Positions 1 through 8,172 of a DNA stretch of 50,739 nt are shown in pieces. The translations under genes and the position numbers were made by a program. This stretch comes from Nocardia carnea NBRC 14403 (GTDB lineage: Bacteria; Actinomycetota; Actinomycetes; Mycobacteriales; Mycobacteriaceae): contig NZ_BAFV01000034.1 of assembly GCF_000308515.1 (NCBI RefSeq), positions 1 through 50,739 of the forward strand, written 5' to 3'. The notes beneath the pieces were generated by a model. That model worked only from the letters and a program-made list of their open reading frames with translations, was not told where the DNA came from and did not search any database. Each line of letters begins with the position of its first letter. Positions within the stretch are counted from its first letter, which is position 1.

Positions 1-328
1 GACCGGAAAAGATGCGCCCGGTGAGCACCGACATCTCCTGCTCTTGTTCGGAGAGGAAACGCTGCGCGGCATTCACGATCGAGGCGGTGTCGTTGGCGAC
101 CTTGAAGGCGATAACCGCCCGCACCTGCAACTGAATGGCCTGTTTGGTGACGCAGCGTTCGGAGATCTCGGCCTCGAACATGGCCAGCGACAGATACCGG
201 ACCTTGCGGAAGAACGGTATGACCCAGGAACCGCGGCCGATGATCACCCGGAACGGTGCCGCATCGCTGCTCTTGGCGCCACTGACCAGCATCGCCTCGT
301 CGGGGTCCGGGACGTGATAACCCAGCAC
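1..328 (-). CDS. SPFH/flotillin-family protein, N-terminal part (gene runs off the window start)
   Basis: This is the first 109 codons of a minus-strand gene cut by the window edge. The GTG start at 328 is preceded by AGGAG with 7 bases between, and it fits the family because the protein opens directly with the SPFH fold (VLGYHVPDPDEAMLVSG). Further family-like stretches are FRVIIGRGSWVIPFFRK and ISERCVTKQAIQLQ, followed by the start of the helical region (AAQRFLSEQEQEM). Flotillins are membrane-associated scaffold proteins that organise lipid microdomains. No N-terminal membrane helix is visible, so attachment would be peripheral or through the missing part. The NfeD-like gene lies 21 bp upstream on the same strand, the usual bacterial pairing. 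The family call is firm; the precise function is inference. Confidence 0.85.
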   Translation of the reverse strand, partial: MLGYHVPDPDEAMLVSGAKSSDAAPFRVIIGRGSWVIPFFRKVRYLSLAMFEAEISERCVTKQAIQLQVRAVIAFKVANDTASIVNAAQRFLSEQEQEMSVLTGRIFSG

Positions 329-349
329 GGAATGACTCCTCGCGTTCGT

Positions 350-580
350 CTACTCGGATGCCGGGTCCGGGCCGAGGGGTATCCAGGGCACCACCTCGGC
401 GATACGGCCGGAATCGACCGCGATGACCAGCACGGTGCTCCCGGCCGCAATGGCTTCGGTCGCCCGCGCGATGTAGCCTTCGGTTCCCCCTCGGACGGCG
501 ACCAGGACCTCACCCAGCATCCCGGGGCCGCGGATCGGCGAGATCAGCTTACCCGTCGACCCGATGACTTCGTCCTGCAA
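350..580 (-). CDS. Small NfeD-like OB-fold protein
   Basis: A 76-residue protein with the NfeD C-terminal soluble domain signature: GSTGKLISPIRGPGMLGEV near the N-terminus and a hydrophobic strand STVLVIAV near residue 50. Full NfeD proteins carry membrane helices and sometimes a protease domain; none is present here, so this is the OB-fold only. The start is a TTG at 580 with GGAGG about 10 bases upstream; no ATG or GTG lies in frame nearby, so the start is less certain than the gene. It lies between the TetR gene and the flotillin-like gene on the same strand, and NfeD-type proteins are the standard partners of flotillins. Confidence 0.75.
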   Translation of the reverse strand: MQDEVIGSTGKLISPIRGPGMLGEVLVAVRGGTEGYIARATEAIAAGSTVLVIAVDSGRIAEVVPWIPLGPDPASE

Positions 581-626
581 TTTCCCCGAACCTCCAAGCT
601 GTGCGGTGGTTTCCGCCTCCGTGAGG

Positions 627-1250
627 TTACTGGTAGAGCGTGCGGTAGGCGCCGAGCATCGCGACCAGATGGTCGACGATCTCCTCGCGCGTCGCCCGCA
701 GCGAACCGTTCAGCCAGGCCGAGAACATCCCGGCGTTCCCGCTGGCCATGGTGACGGCCGCGAGCCGGCGCCGCACGGGATCGTCGATCCGGGCGAAGAG
801 ATGGTCCTGGATGAGCCGGGTAAAGGCGGGCATCACCGAGATGGTGGTCTGGCCGAGACCCGTGCTGGAATAGGGTTCGACCAGGAACAGGCGGGATTTG
901 CGAGGGTCGGCGAGCACCTTGTCCACCAGTGCCTCCGACAGTGCCCGATCGCGGGAGGAATCGTCGGCCACGGCGAACGCGGTCATCGGTTCCAGGAAAT
1001 CCTCGGCTGTCTGCCGGTAGAGCACATCGAGCAATTCGTCGCGGCTGGCGAAACTTTCGTAGAAGTACCGGTCGGTGAGGTTGGCCCGGCGGCACACCGC
1101 CCGCATGGTGACACCGCCCGCACCGGCCTCACCGATCAGATCGAGCGCCGCCTCGAGCAGCGCACTGCGGCGTGCCTGCCGGCGCTCCGAAAGCGTGGTG
1201 CCGCCCCAGATCCGGGGCCCGCTGTCGTCCGATCGCTGGTCTGCATGCAC
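627..1250 (-). CDS. TetR-family transcriptional regulator
   Basis: A 207-residue protein with an N-terminal TetR DNA-binding domain at about residues 22-70 (RRSALLEAALDLIGEAG, then VTMRAVCRRANLTDRYFYESF, the recognition helix region). The C-terminal ligand domain is all-helical and not assignable to a subfamily by eye. The start used is GTG at 1250; a later start nearer the HTH (TTLSERRQAR) is possible. It ends 46 bp upstream of the NfeD-like gene on the same strand and may be cotranscribed with the NfeD-flotillin pair. A link to their regulation is inference from position only. Confidence 0.85.
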   Translation of the reverse strand: MHADQRSDDSGPRIWGGTTLSERRQARRSALLEAALDLIGEAGAGGVTMRAVCRRANLTDRYFYESFASRDELLDVLYRQTAEDFLEPMTAFAVADDSSRDRALSEALVDKVLADPRKSRLFLVEPYSSTGLGQTTISVMPAFTRLIQDHLFARIDDPVRRRLAAVTMASGNAGMFSAWLNGSLRATREEIVDHLVAMLGAYRTLYQ

Positions 1251-1504
1251 CCGTCCACACTAATCTGCCGCCGCATGCCTTCAGTCGGGTGGTGGCGACG
1301 CCCCAGGCCTGCGATCACCTGCGGAGCCGAGAACGGTACGCGCCCGGGGCCTTGCCCTGGATCGACTCGACCGGCTCGTCGGTATCGCGGAGCCGCCCGG
1401 CCGCCAGGTCCATGCCATTTTGCTCCACGTACGCCCCGACTCCGATCAGGAAGGGCGACTCCGGCGGACCGTGTCCGGTTTGTGGCAAATGCCCAGCAGC
1501 TATC

Positions 1505-2203
1505 GTGAAATGCATGGTCTTGTTCGCTGTGCTGCTGCTCGCCGCGTTCGCCGCGCTGACCGGGTCGGTGCTCTCCGGGGCCGTGACCGGGTTCGATACG
1601 GCGATACACGAGTGGATCCTGGGCTTACGGGACGAAACGCTGACCACCGTCGCGGTGGTGATCACGCACGCCGGTGGGTCGGCAGTCATGTGGATGCTGG
1701 CGCTGGTGGCCGGTGGTGGGTTGCTGTGGCGTGGCCGGCGCCGTGATGCTGCGCTCGTCGCGGGTGTGGGCGCGGCGGCCGCCGTCCTGGTTCCGGTGTC
1801 CAAGGAGCTGATCGGCCGGGCTCGCCCACCTCTCGACGACCGGCTGGTCGCCGTCGACAGCCCGGCCTTCCCGTCCGGGCACAGCGCCGGCTCGACCGCA
1901 GTGATCGGAGTGCTGGCGGTGCTGTGCTACCTGAGGTTCCGGCATCGGATCGCGGCCCGGATCACGGTGGTGCTCGCCGCGGTCTTCGCGGGCCTGGTCG
2001 GCTTGTCCCGGGTCTATCTGGGTGCGCACTGGGCGACCGATGTCCTGGCCGGCTGGTCGCTCGGTGTGCTGCTGGTGCTGCTGGGTGTGCTGATACATCG
2101 CCGGGTGGGCCGATCCGCGCGCCCCGGCGACACTGTCGCCGAGGATTCCGCCGCGTCCCGTCCGCGTGCGGAGGCGGCATCCACAGCCGGTACTGCGGCC
2201 TGA
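1505..2203 (+). CDS. PAP2-family membrane phosphatase
   Basis: About 232 residues with several membrane helices and the three phosphatase motifs of the PAP2 superfamily: KELIGRARPP (K-x6-RP), PSGHS, and SRVYLGAHWATD (SR-x5-H-x3-D). These residues form the catalytic site that removes phosphate from lipid phosphates such as phosphatidic acid or polyprenyl diphosphates. The start is GTG at 1505 or ATG at 1514; neither has a convincing ribosome binding site, and the protein opens directly with a hydrophobic helix (MVLFAVLLLAAFAAL). The hydrophilic tail after about residue 200 is low complexity. It faces the PLP operon gene that ends at 2210, so the two transcription units converge with 6 bp between. 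Confidence 0.85.
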   Translation: MKCMVLFAVLLLAAFAALTGSVLSGAVTGFDTAIHEWILGLRDETLTTVAVVITHAGGSAVMWMLALVAGGGLLWRGRRRDAALVAGVGAAAAVLVPVSKELIGRARPPLDDRLVAVDSPAFPSGHSAGSTAVIGVLAVLCYLRFRHRIAARITVVLAAVFAGLVGLSRVYLGAHWATDVLAGWSLGVLLVLLGVLIHRRVGRSARPGDTVAEDSAASRPRAEAASTAGTAA

Positions 2204-2209
2204 ACCTCG

Positions 2210-3526
2210 CTACCCGCGTTCCAGTTCGAGGCCGGCCGCCCGCCATCCCGCGATCCCGCCGTCGAGGCTGTAGGCGAGATGCCCCGTCTGCTGCGCGGTG
2301 GCAGCGAACTGCCGGGAGATATCGCCGGTGGGGCAGGTGAACACCACCGGATGTGCCCGGGAGAACGGCGTGCCGTGGGTGAACAGATCGTTCAGCCGGT
2401 CGTCGGGGATATTGATCGCACCCGGTACATGCGCGATGCGGTAGGCCATTGCGCCACGGGTATCGACCACCACGGTGTGTCGTGCCCGGATCATCTCTGC
2501 GAGCTCGGCCGGGCCGAGCACCGCGGCCTCGGCGATATCGGCGGGGGCGGGCGCCCGGTGCCCGGTATCGCGGCCGAACAGCTCGGGGCGCCGCTGCCGG
2601 ATATAGGACAGATACGGTTCGAGCCGATCGCATACGATGACCACGGCGACCACCGGCGACCCGCTACGAGTGGATCGTGCGAGAACATCGCGGGCGGCGG
2701 TGTAGGCCGCTCCGCTGGTGGGCCCGGCGAGCACCCCGTAGCCCGTGGCGAGTTCCAGGGTGCCCTCGATGGCGCGCCCGGATTCGACGGTGACGATCTC
2801 GTCGTAGAAGTCGGGCTGGAACAACCCGACCTCCCACATTTCCCGTTCCGAACGGATACCGGGAATGAAATCGCCGCGGTCGGACACCACGGCCACCGTC
2901 CGCAGCTCCGGATGGAACTTGCGCAGGTGGCTTCCCGCGCCCCGGCTCGAGCCGGTGGTGCCCAGACCGCCGATGAGATAGTCGACGCGGTCCATACCGG
3001 CGGCGGCGAGGTCTTCGTGGATCTCCCGGCCGGTACCGTCCTGATGTGCGGCAATGTTCTTCTCGCTCGTGTACTGCGACAGGTGGCGGAATCGCTCCGG
3101 TTCCGCCGCCATCGCATTCTCGATCGCGGAGTAGACGTCGTTGGGCGTGGTGGGGTCCGGGCATTCGGAAAGCCCGGGTAGTTCGACGATATCGGTGCCG
3201 AGTAAGCGCAGCAGATCGCGTACCTCACCGACCTTGATCCGGTTGGTCATGGCCCGCAAACCGATACCGTGCATTGCCCCGAGGACGCGTAGTGCCTTGG
3301 CGGTGTTTCCGCTGGAGGCCTCGATCAGGGTGCGGTCCTCGGCGCGTACGGTACCGAGTTCGTCGCGCAGCATGGCCCAGGCGACCCGGTCCTTCACCGA
3401 CCCGAACGGATTGTGCGATTCCAGTTTCGCGTACAGGTCGACGCCGTCGAGCCCGTGGACGGCCGGGTCGAGGCGGAGCAGGGGAGTGTCACCGATCAGT
3501 TCGGTGATGTGCTGATAGATCGTCAC
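2210..3526 (-). CDS. Cysteine-synthase-fold PLP enzyme fused to a rhodanese domain
   Basis: A 438-residue protein. Residues 1-320 are a fold type II PLP enzyme of the cysteine synthase/SbnA group: ELIGDTPLLRL at the start, PLP lysine K45 in NPFGSVKDR, and the cofactor phosphate loop in GGLGTTGSSRG. Residues about 330-438 are a rhodanese domain with candidate sulfur-carrying Cys398 in VVFTCPTGD. Such a fusion would suit beta-replacement chemistry coupled to a persulfide carrier. GTG at 3526 overlaps the upstream gene's stop codon (GTGA), which fixes the start and shows translational coupling. It is the last gene of the four-gene operon. Substrate is unknown; O-acetylserine or O-phosphoserine are guesses from the family. 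Confidence 0.85.
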   Translation of the reverse strand: MTIYQHITELIGDTPLLRLDPAVHGLDGVDLYAKLESHNPFGSVKDRVAWAMLRDELGTVRAEDRTLIEASSGNTAKALRVLGAMHGIGLRAMTNRIKVGEVRDLLRLLGTDIVELPGLSECPDPTTPNDVYSAIENAMAAEPERFRHLSQYTSEKNIAAHQDGTGREIHEDLAAAGMDRVDYLIGGLGTTGSSRGAGSHLRKFHPELRTVAVVSDRGDFIPGIRSEREMWEVGLFQPDFYDEIVTVESGRAIEGTLELATGYGVLAGPTSGAAYTAARDVLARSTRSGSPVVAVVIVCDRLEPYLSYIRQRRPELFGRDTGHRAPAPADIAEAAVLGPAELAEMIRARHTVVVDTRGAMAYRIAHVPGAINIPDDRLNDLFTHGTPFSRAHPVVFTCPTGDISRQFAATAQQTGHLAYSLDGGIAGWRAAGLELERG

Positions 3527-5025
3527 TGGTCCTCGGGAGATAGTGATTCGCCGCCCGGTGGAAGCGGGCGGAACTCGGCGTCCGGCGTGACCCGGAAAGT
3601 ATCGTCCCGCCGGTCGATCGCGACCTTGTGCGCCGGTGCGTGCATGGCGGCCGCCGCGGACGACAGATCGGAGTGGTAGGCGGCCGTATTGGGGAATACG
3701 ACGAGATCGCCCGGCCGGGGATACCACGGCAGCCATATCTTGTGTGCCGTGACGAGGTCGCGCTCCAGGCAGAGTCGTCCCGCGAGATACACCCCCACCG
3801 GGTCACCGGGCGGTGCGGGCGTATGCCCTGGTAGCAACAGCGGGTCGGCCATTACTTCCTGATCTGCCGGGGTCACCGAATCCCGGCTCAGATCCAGATG
3901 GACGAGCACACTGCCGTCGGCGGCCTCCTTCACGAATTCGACCCGGGCCAGCGTGATTCCGGCGTGATCGGCGAGGGATTTCCCCGGTTCGAGCCAGATC
4001 TCCAGCAGGTTGTCGGCGGCAACCCGGCCGATTCCGTGCCCACCGTGCCGTTCGAGCGGCGCGGTCAACAGGTCGGCGAGCATAGTGTCGGCCGCGACGG
4101 TATTGGCGTATTTGTGGAACACCGGCGTACCGCGCACCGAGGTCCCGTCCACCTGATATCCGAACGTGTTGGCGTCCCAGCTCATCCGGGGACCGCGTCC
4201 GCTCAGCCCGTCGCGCAGGCGGTGCACATAGTCGTCGAACTGCTGCGCGTCGGCCGTGAAAACCTGACGTAGCCCGCCGCCGATATTCAGCACCGAAGGC
4301 GTCAGCTCCCGGGAATACGCCTGTTCGAGCAGTGCGAAACAGGTCTCCGCGGCCCGCAGCCGTTCTGCGATATCGCCGGTGTCGAGATGGAAGGCGAGCC
4401 CGCGGAAGTCGAGCCGATCACGACGGTGCGCGAGCACCTCGAAGGCCCGGCCCACCGAACCCACCGGAATACCGAACCGGCTGGGCCGGGAGCCGGGAAA
4501 TCCGCTGACCCGCAGCAGCACCGGGACGGCTGCCTCCGGCCGGGCGAGGCCGGCCAGCGTTTCCAGCTCCCACTGGTTGTCGATATTGATCGTGACCCCG
4601 CTGTGCACCAGAGCCCGCAGGAACCTCTCGCCCTTCGGTCCGGTGACCTCGATCCGATCTGGAGTGAACCCGGCCTGCCGGGCAGATTCCAGCTCCCCGG
4701 CCGAGGCCACATCCACCGCCGCGCCCAGGGCCGCCGCGGTGCGCACCAGCGCGGCCGAACGATTCACCTTGTGCGCATAGCAGATCCGGTACCCGGCCCG
4801 CTCCGCGTCGAGTACCGCTGTCAAACGGGCGAGATTGCGGGCGAACACCTGCGGGAAGACCAGGTGCAGCGGAGTCCCGAACCGGCCGGTCGCACGGTCG
4901 AGTGCCGGCCGGTCTGCCAGGAAATCCCGCACCAGCGGATCCCAGCGTGCCGGTAACGCCGGTGGCGGGGCGGTATCCGCCGCGGTCCGGGTATCGGGAT
5001 CCGGCGTGACCTGTCGCGCGGTCAT
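3523..5025 (-). CDS. Y4yA-type PLP-dependent enzyme (alanine-racemase/decarboxylase fold)
   Basis: A 500-residue fold type III PLP enzyme related to diaminopimelate and ornithine decarboxylases. The PLP lysine is K86 in CYAHKVNRS, followed by AVDVASAGELESA, the His-containing FRGLAFHLDTGD, the glycine-rich LNIGGGLRQ and EPGKSLADHAG. The C-terminal catalytic region CLERDL followed by NTAAYHSDLSS replaces the usual GAYG of DAP decarboxylase, so the substrate is probably not DAP. The best match I recognise is the Y4yA family, known from the rhizobial plasmid pNGR234a. The ATG at 5025 overlaps the upstream stop (ATGA). SbnA-like and decarboxylase-fold enzymes occur together in siderophore pathways such as staphyloferrin B, which informs the hypothesis for this operon. 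Confidence 0.8.
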   Translation of the reverse strand: MTARQVTPDPDTRTAADTAPPPALPARWDPLVRDFLADRPALDRATGRFGTPLHLVFPQVFARNLARLTAVLDAERAGYRICYAHKVNRSAALVRTAAALGAAVDVASAGELESARQAGFTPDRIEVTGPKGERFLRALVHSGVTINIDNQWELETLAGLARPEAAVPVLLRVSGFPGSRPSRFGIPVGSVGRAFEVLAHRRDRLDFRGLAFHLDTGDIAERLRAAETCFALLEQAYSRELTPSVLNIGGGLRQVFTADAQQFDDYVHRLRDGLSGRGPRMSWDANTFGYQVDGTSVRGTPVFHKYANTVAADTMLADLLTAPLERHGGHGIGRVAADNLLEIWLEPGKSLADHAGITLARVEFVKEAADGSVLVHLDLSRDSVTPADQEVMADPLLLPGHTPAPPGDPVGVYLAGRLCLERDLVTAHKIWLPWYPRPGDLVVFPNTAAYHSDLSSAAAAMHAPAHKVAIDRRDDTFRVTPDAEFRPLPPGGESLSPEDQ

Positions 5026-6311
5026 CGCCCGGGTACCGCCGCCGCGGTATCCGGGCGCCGGTCCACGGGGTTGTATCCGCCGTCACGCAGCGCCTCGAAG
5101 GCCCGGGATCGGTTGCGCGGACTACGGAACTCGGCGATCACCCGTTTACTGTCGAGGTCGATATCCACTACCCGGATATCCATGGATTCCAATACACCGC
5201 CGATGGTTCGCACACAGTGTTTACAGGTCATATCGGGCACGTAGAAGATCCGGTCCTCGGTGGCCACGGGCATATCCTCGGGGGCGTCGGCGGCCGTCTG
5301 CGCCGCCACCGGTTCGCACCGGACGACGAGGTCGCCGAACACTTCTACGAAACGCCGGGCGACCAGCGGAAGCAGGCTGTAGTTCTCCCCGCCGGCTCGG
5401 TGGGTGACCGCCGCCAGGCATACCGGATGTTCGTCCGCCGGTAGCAGCGCGTACTGGCGTGAGATGAGGTCGAGATCGTCGTGATAGCGAGCGATTGCTT
5501 CGGCCACGGACAATCCCTCTTCTGTGGTCGCCCGGCGCATCACGCGGTGAGCGTCGGCGATGGTCGCGTCCTTCATCGCCCGCAGCGTCGCGACCGTCTG
5601 CTCCGGATAGCGGACTGTGCCGTCGGCGGTGACCCGCAGATCCACCGGAATCATCCCGCGCCGGTAGGTCGAGGCCTGGAGTTCCCAGAACCAGCGGGTC
5701 GCGACTGCGGTGAAGATCCCGGAATCGAGGAGTCCGCGCGCGAAGTCGGCCGCGGACCGGTACGGGGTCCGGCCCGCGAGCAGTGCATGCTGGGCGAGCG
5801 CCCGCCCGGCGGATTCGACGCCGACCCGGAAGATATCGATCGGCTCGTGATCGGTGGTGGTGCCCGCCAGGATATCTCGCGCCGCGGCCCCGAGCGCGGC
5901 GATACGCTCGGCCAGCGCACCCTCGGCGTCGATCTGTTCCCAGAGCACGAGCACTGCCTCCCGGGTCGCGATGGGGACCTGCGGCCCGAACCCGTCGTCG
6001 CGATAGAAGCCGGTGTTGGGTATGCCGGCGCTGTCGGTCCAGGTCATCCGGTGGGTCGCGGAGGTGACTTCGCCGGCAGTGCACGGCTGCATGAATCGCT
6101 CCAGATACAACCGCTGCGAGAAGGTGAGGTGGCTGCCCGCTTCGGGCTGCAGTTCGGTCGCGGTGTACTCGAACCTGCGTGTGGGACGCGGTGCGCCGGG
6201 ACCGAAGAGCCCGGGCCGCGCGAGTCCGGACAGGATCTGCGCAGCGGTACGCCGGTGGTAGCGGGCCGTCGTTTCGGTGCTCCCGGTGGATATGCCGGTC
6301 TCGATGGTCAT
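5022..6311 (-). CDS. Unknown helical domain fused to a C-terminal heavy-metal-associated (HMA) domain
   Basis: A 429-residue protein. Residues 1 to about 340 are not recognised; they are rich in helix-forming segments and conserved-looking aromatics (RWFWELQAST, GFYRDDGFG) with no membrane segment or known catalytic motif. Residues about 354-418 form an HMA ferredoxin-like domain, FYVPDMTCKHCVRTIGG, with metal-binding Cys363 and Cys366 in a CxxC. Such domains bind Cu(I), Zn(II) or similar soft metals in copper chaperones and P-type ATPases. The ATG at 6311 overlaps the stop codon of the upstream aminotransferase gene and its own stop overlaps the next start. The metal-binding call for the C-terminus is firm; the role is unknown. 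Confidence 0.8.
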   Translation of the reverse strand: MTIETGISTGSTETTARYHRRTAAQILSGLARPGLFGPGAPRPTRRFEYTATELQPEAGSHLTFSQRLYLERFMQPCTAGEVTSATHRMTWTDSAGIPNTGFYRDDGFGPQVPIATREAVLVLWEQIDAEGALAERIAALGAAARDILAGTTTDHEPIDIFRVGVESAGRALAQHALLAGRTPYRSAADFARGLLDSGIFTAVATRWFWELQASTYRRGMIPVDLRVTADGTVRYPEQTVATLRAMKDATIADAHRVMRRATTEEGLSVAEAIARYHDDLDLISRQYALLPADEHPVCLAAVTHRAGGENYSLLPLVARRFVEVFGDLVVRCEPVAAQTAADAPEDMPVATEDRIFYVPDMTCKHCVRTIGGVLESMDIRVVDIDLDSKRVIAEFRSPRNRSRAFEALRDGGYNPVDRRPDTAAAVPGR

Positions 6312-7588
6312 GAAATCTCCTCGGCCAGGGCGCGGACACGGTCGGTGAAGCGGTCGATATCGTCGGGCCCGGTGTAGATCTGGGTGCTGACCCGGACGGC
6401 GTCACCGGCGGCGCCACCCGGGACGCAGTGCGCGCCGGTGCGGACCAGGAAGCCGTACTCGGCGAGTACGAAACCCAGATCGGCCGCCGAGATGCCGTCG
6501 AGGGTGAAGGAGACGATGCCGTGGCCCGTATCGTGCCCGCCGTATGCGGGACCGGGCAGGAAATCCAGCCCGCGGACGGTACGCAGGCCGGTCAGCAATC
6601 GGTGCGTCAACGCGGTGTTGTGTGCCGCTATCGCGGGCATCCCGTACGACTCGAGGACCTCGAGGGCGGTACCGAGGGCGAGAATGCCCGGAATATTCGG
6701 GGTGCCACCCTCGAGCAGCCCGGGCATCCGCCCGGATTCGAATCCGGTGGCGGTGAGCCGTACATCCGTGGTCCCGCCGGGCAGGAACGGGCGCAGTTCC
6801 GGGTGGACCCGGCGGTGGCAGTACAGGATGCCGGCGCCGGGCGCGGCGAACATCTTGTGCGCCGCGAATACCGCGAAATCGGCGGCCAGGGCGGTCACAT
6901 CGACCGGTAGATGACCGCCGCTCTGACTGCAGTCGTAGCACAGCAACACACGCTCGGGCAGTAGCGCGCGGATATCGTTCAGGGCGGTTGTACTGCCGAA
7001 GACATGGTGCAGATGGGTGACGGTGAGCAGCCGGGTCCGCGGCCCGGCCTTTGCGGCGATATCGGCCAGGTCGGCGGCCCCCGTTGCGGTCACCCGGTAG
7101 GGCACGAGTTCGATCCGCCGCCCGAATCGGGCGAGGGTGTCGCGCAGGAGATACCAGGGGTGGATGTTGGCGGCATGGTCGCGGGGGCTGTAGAGGATCT
7201 CGTCTCCGTCGCGGAGTGCAGTGAGCCCCCAGGAGAGCGCGACTGCGTTCAGGGCCGCGGTCGCGCCGCCGGTGAAAACGATCTCGTCGGGATGGGCGGC
7301 GCCGACGAACCCGGCGGTATGGGCCCGGATTGCGGCGATCTGCTGGGTGAGCGCGGTTGCCCACGGGTAGGTTCCGCGGGCGGCGTTGGCCGTCGCGGAC
7401 GCGTGATACTTCCGTATGGTCTCGATGACGGCATGCGGTTTCTGTGTTGTGGCCGCACTGTCGAGATACACCTCCCGGGCCTCGGCCACAGCAGGAAAAG
7501 ACTCCCGTACTTGCGGCGCGAGCAGTGCTTCGGCCGGGGAGGGGCGGACCCGAGCCGGGTGATCCCGGCCGGGCAGGGAGGATCGCAT
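6308..7588 (-). CDS. Class V aminotransferase, cysteine desulfurase (SufS/CsdA)-like
   Basis: A 426-residue fold type I PLP enzyme. It has the family start EVYLDSAATTQKP, the cofactor region GGATAALNAVALSW, DRDHAANIHPW-like residues (here PRDHAANIHPW), the PLP lysine at about K245 in FAAHKMFAAPG and a Cys at about 388 in RTGAHCVPG, the position of the persulfide-forming cysteine of SufS. It would release sulfur from cysteine or act on a related beta-substituted amino acid. The ATG at 7588 has a strong GGAGGGAG ribosome binding site; an upstream in-frame start at 7627 is less likely. It is the first gene of the four-gene operon and overlaps the next gene by ATGA. It lies outside any suf cluster, which argues for a specialised role. 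Confidence 0.85.
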   Translation of the reverse strand: MRSSLPGRDHPARVRPSPAEALLAPQVRESFPAVAEAREVYLDSAATTQKPHAVIETIRKYHASATANAARGTYPWATALTQQIAAIRAHTAGFVGAAHPDEIVFTGGATAALNAVALSWGLTALRDGDEILYSPRDHAANIHPWYLLRDTLARFGRRIELVPYRVTATGAADLADIAAKAGPRTRLLTVTHLHHVFGSTTALNDIRALLPERVLLCYDCSQSGGHLPVDVTALAADFAVFAAHKMFAAPGAGILYCHRRVHPELRPFLPGGTTDVRLTATGFESGRMPGLLEGGTPNIPGILALGTALEVLESYGMPAIAAHNTALTHRLLTGLRTVRGLDFLPGPAYGGHDTGHGIVSFTLDGISAADLGFVLAEYGFLVRTGAHCVPGGAAGDAVRVSTQIYTGPDDIDRFTDRVRALAEEIS

Positions 7589-7666
7589 CGTCTTCGCTCC
7601 CTCCGCCGATTCGCCGGACGGCAACAACGATACCGATCACCGGCGGCCACGCCCAGTAGCTTTGAA

Positions 7667-7681
7667 CGGCAATCATTTTGG
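7667..7681 (-). promoter_or_regulatory. Candidate Zur/Fur-like box upstream of the PLP operon
   Basis: Read on the minus strand this 15-mer is CCAAAATGATTGCCG. It contains AAAATGATT and matches the actinobacterial Zur-type palindrome TGAAAATGATTTTCA at 10 of 15 positions, with one good half and one poor half. It lies about 80 bp upstream of the operon's first start codon. The match is partial, so this is only a candidate metal-dependent operator. Confidence 0.3.
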
Positions 7682-7746
7682 GTGAGTGGTACCGGTGCGG
7701 CCGTCGCCTCCCCGGTTTTGTCGGGGGTGCGCGTTAGGGTGCGCGT

Positions 7747-8166
7747 ATGCCCCTGACTCCCGAGGAACGACAGTCCTTCCTGGCCGAACCACATATCGGT
7801 GCCTTGTCGGTATCCGCCGGCCCGGACCGGGGGCCGCTGACGCTCCCGATCTGGTACCAGTACACGCCGGGCGAAGATCTGTGGGTGATCACCGGTCCGG
7901 AATCGGTGAAGATGCGCCGGATCCGCGATGCGGGCAGGTTCAGCCTGATGGTGCAACGGGTGCAGCCGACGGTCCGCTACGTGAGCGTGGAAGGGCCGGT
8001 CACCGCGGTCGAACCGATGCCGGATGCCCGGCACCGCGAAATGGTCGCGCGTTATCTTCCGCCGGATCAGGTGGAGGGCTACCTGGCCTTTGCCGAGGCC
8101 GAGCTGGGGGAGCACGTCATCGTCCGGATGCGGCCGGAGCGCTGGCTTTCCGGGGATCTCGGCTGA
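7747..8166 (+). CDS. Pyridoxamine 5'-phosphate oxidase-like (FMN/F420 split-barrel) protein
   Basis: A 139-residue single-domain split-barrel protein. It begins LTPEERQSFLAEPHIGALSV and continues with LTLPIWYQYTPGEDLWV and MRRIRDAGRFSLMVQR, the order typical of actinobacterial PPOX-like flavin or F420 proteins. In that family these proteins reduce or sequester flavin-type substrates; the exact cofactor cannot be told from sequence alone. The ATG at 7747 has only a weak upstream purine stretch. It is divergent from the PLP operon with about 158 bp between the starts and converges with the CBS gene 6 bp downstream. It is a common housekeeping-type gene and shows no specific link to the operon. 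Confidence 0.8.
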   Translation: MPLTPEERQSFLAEPHIGALSVSAGPDRGPLTLPIWYQYTPGEDLWVITGPESVKMRRIRDAGRFSLMVQRVQPTVRYVSVEGPVTAVEPMPDARHREMVARYLPPDQVEGYLAFAEAELGEHVIVRMRPERWLSGDLG

Positions 8167-8172
8167 GGAAAC

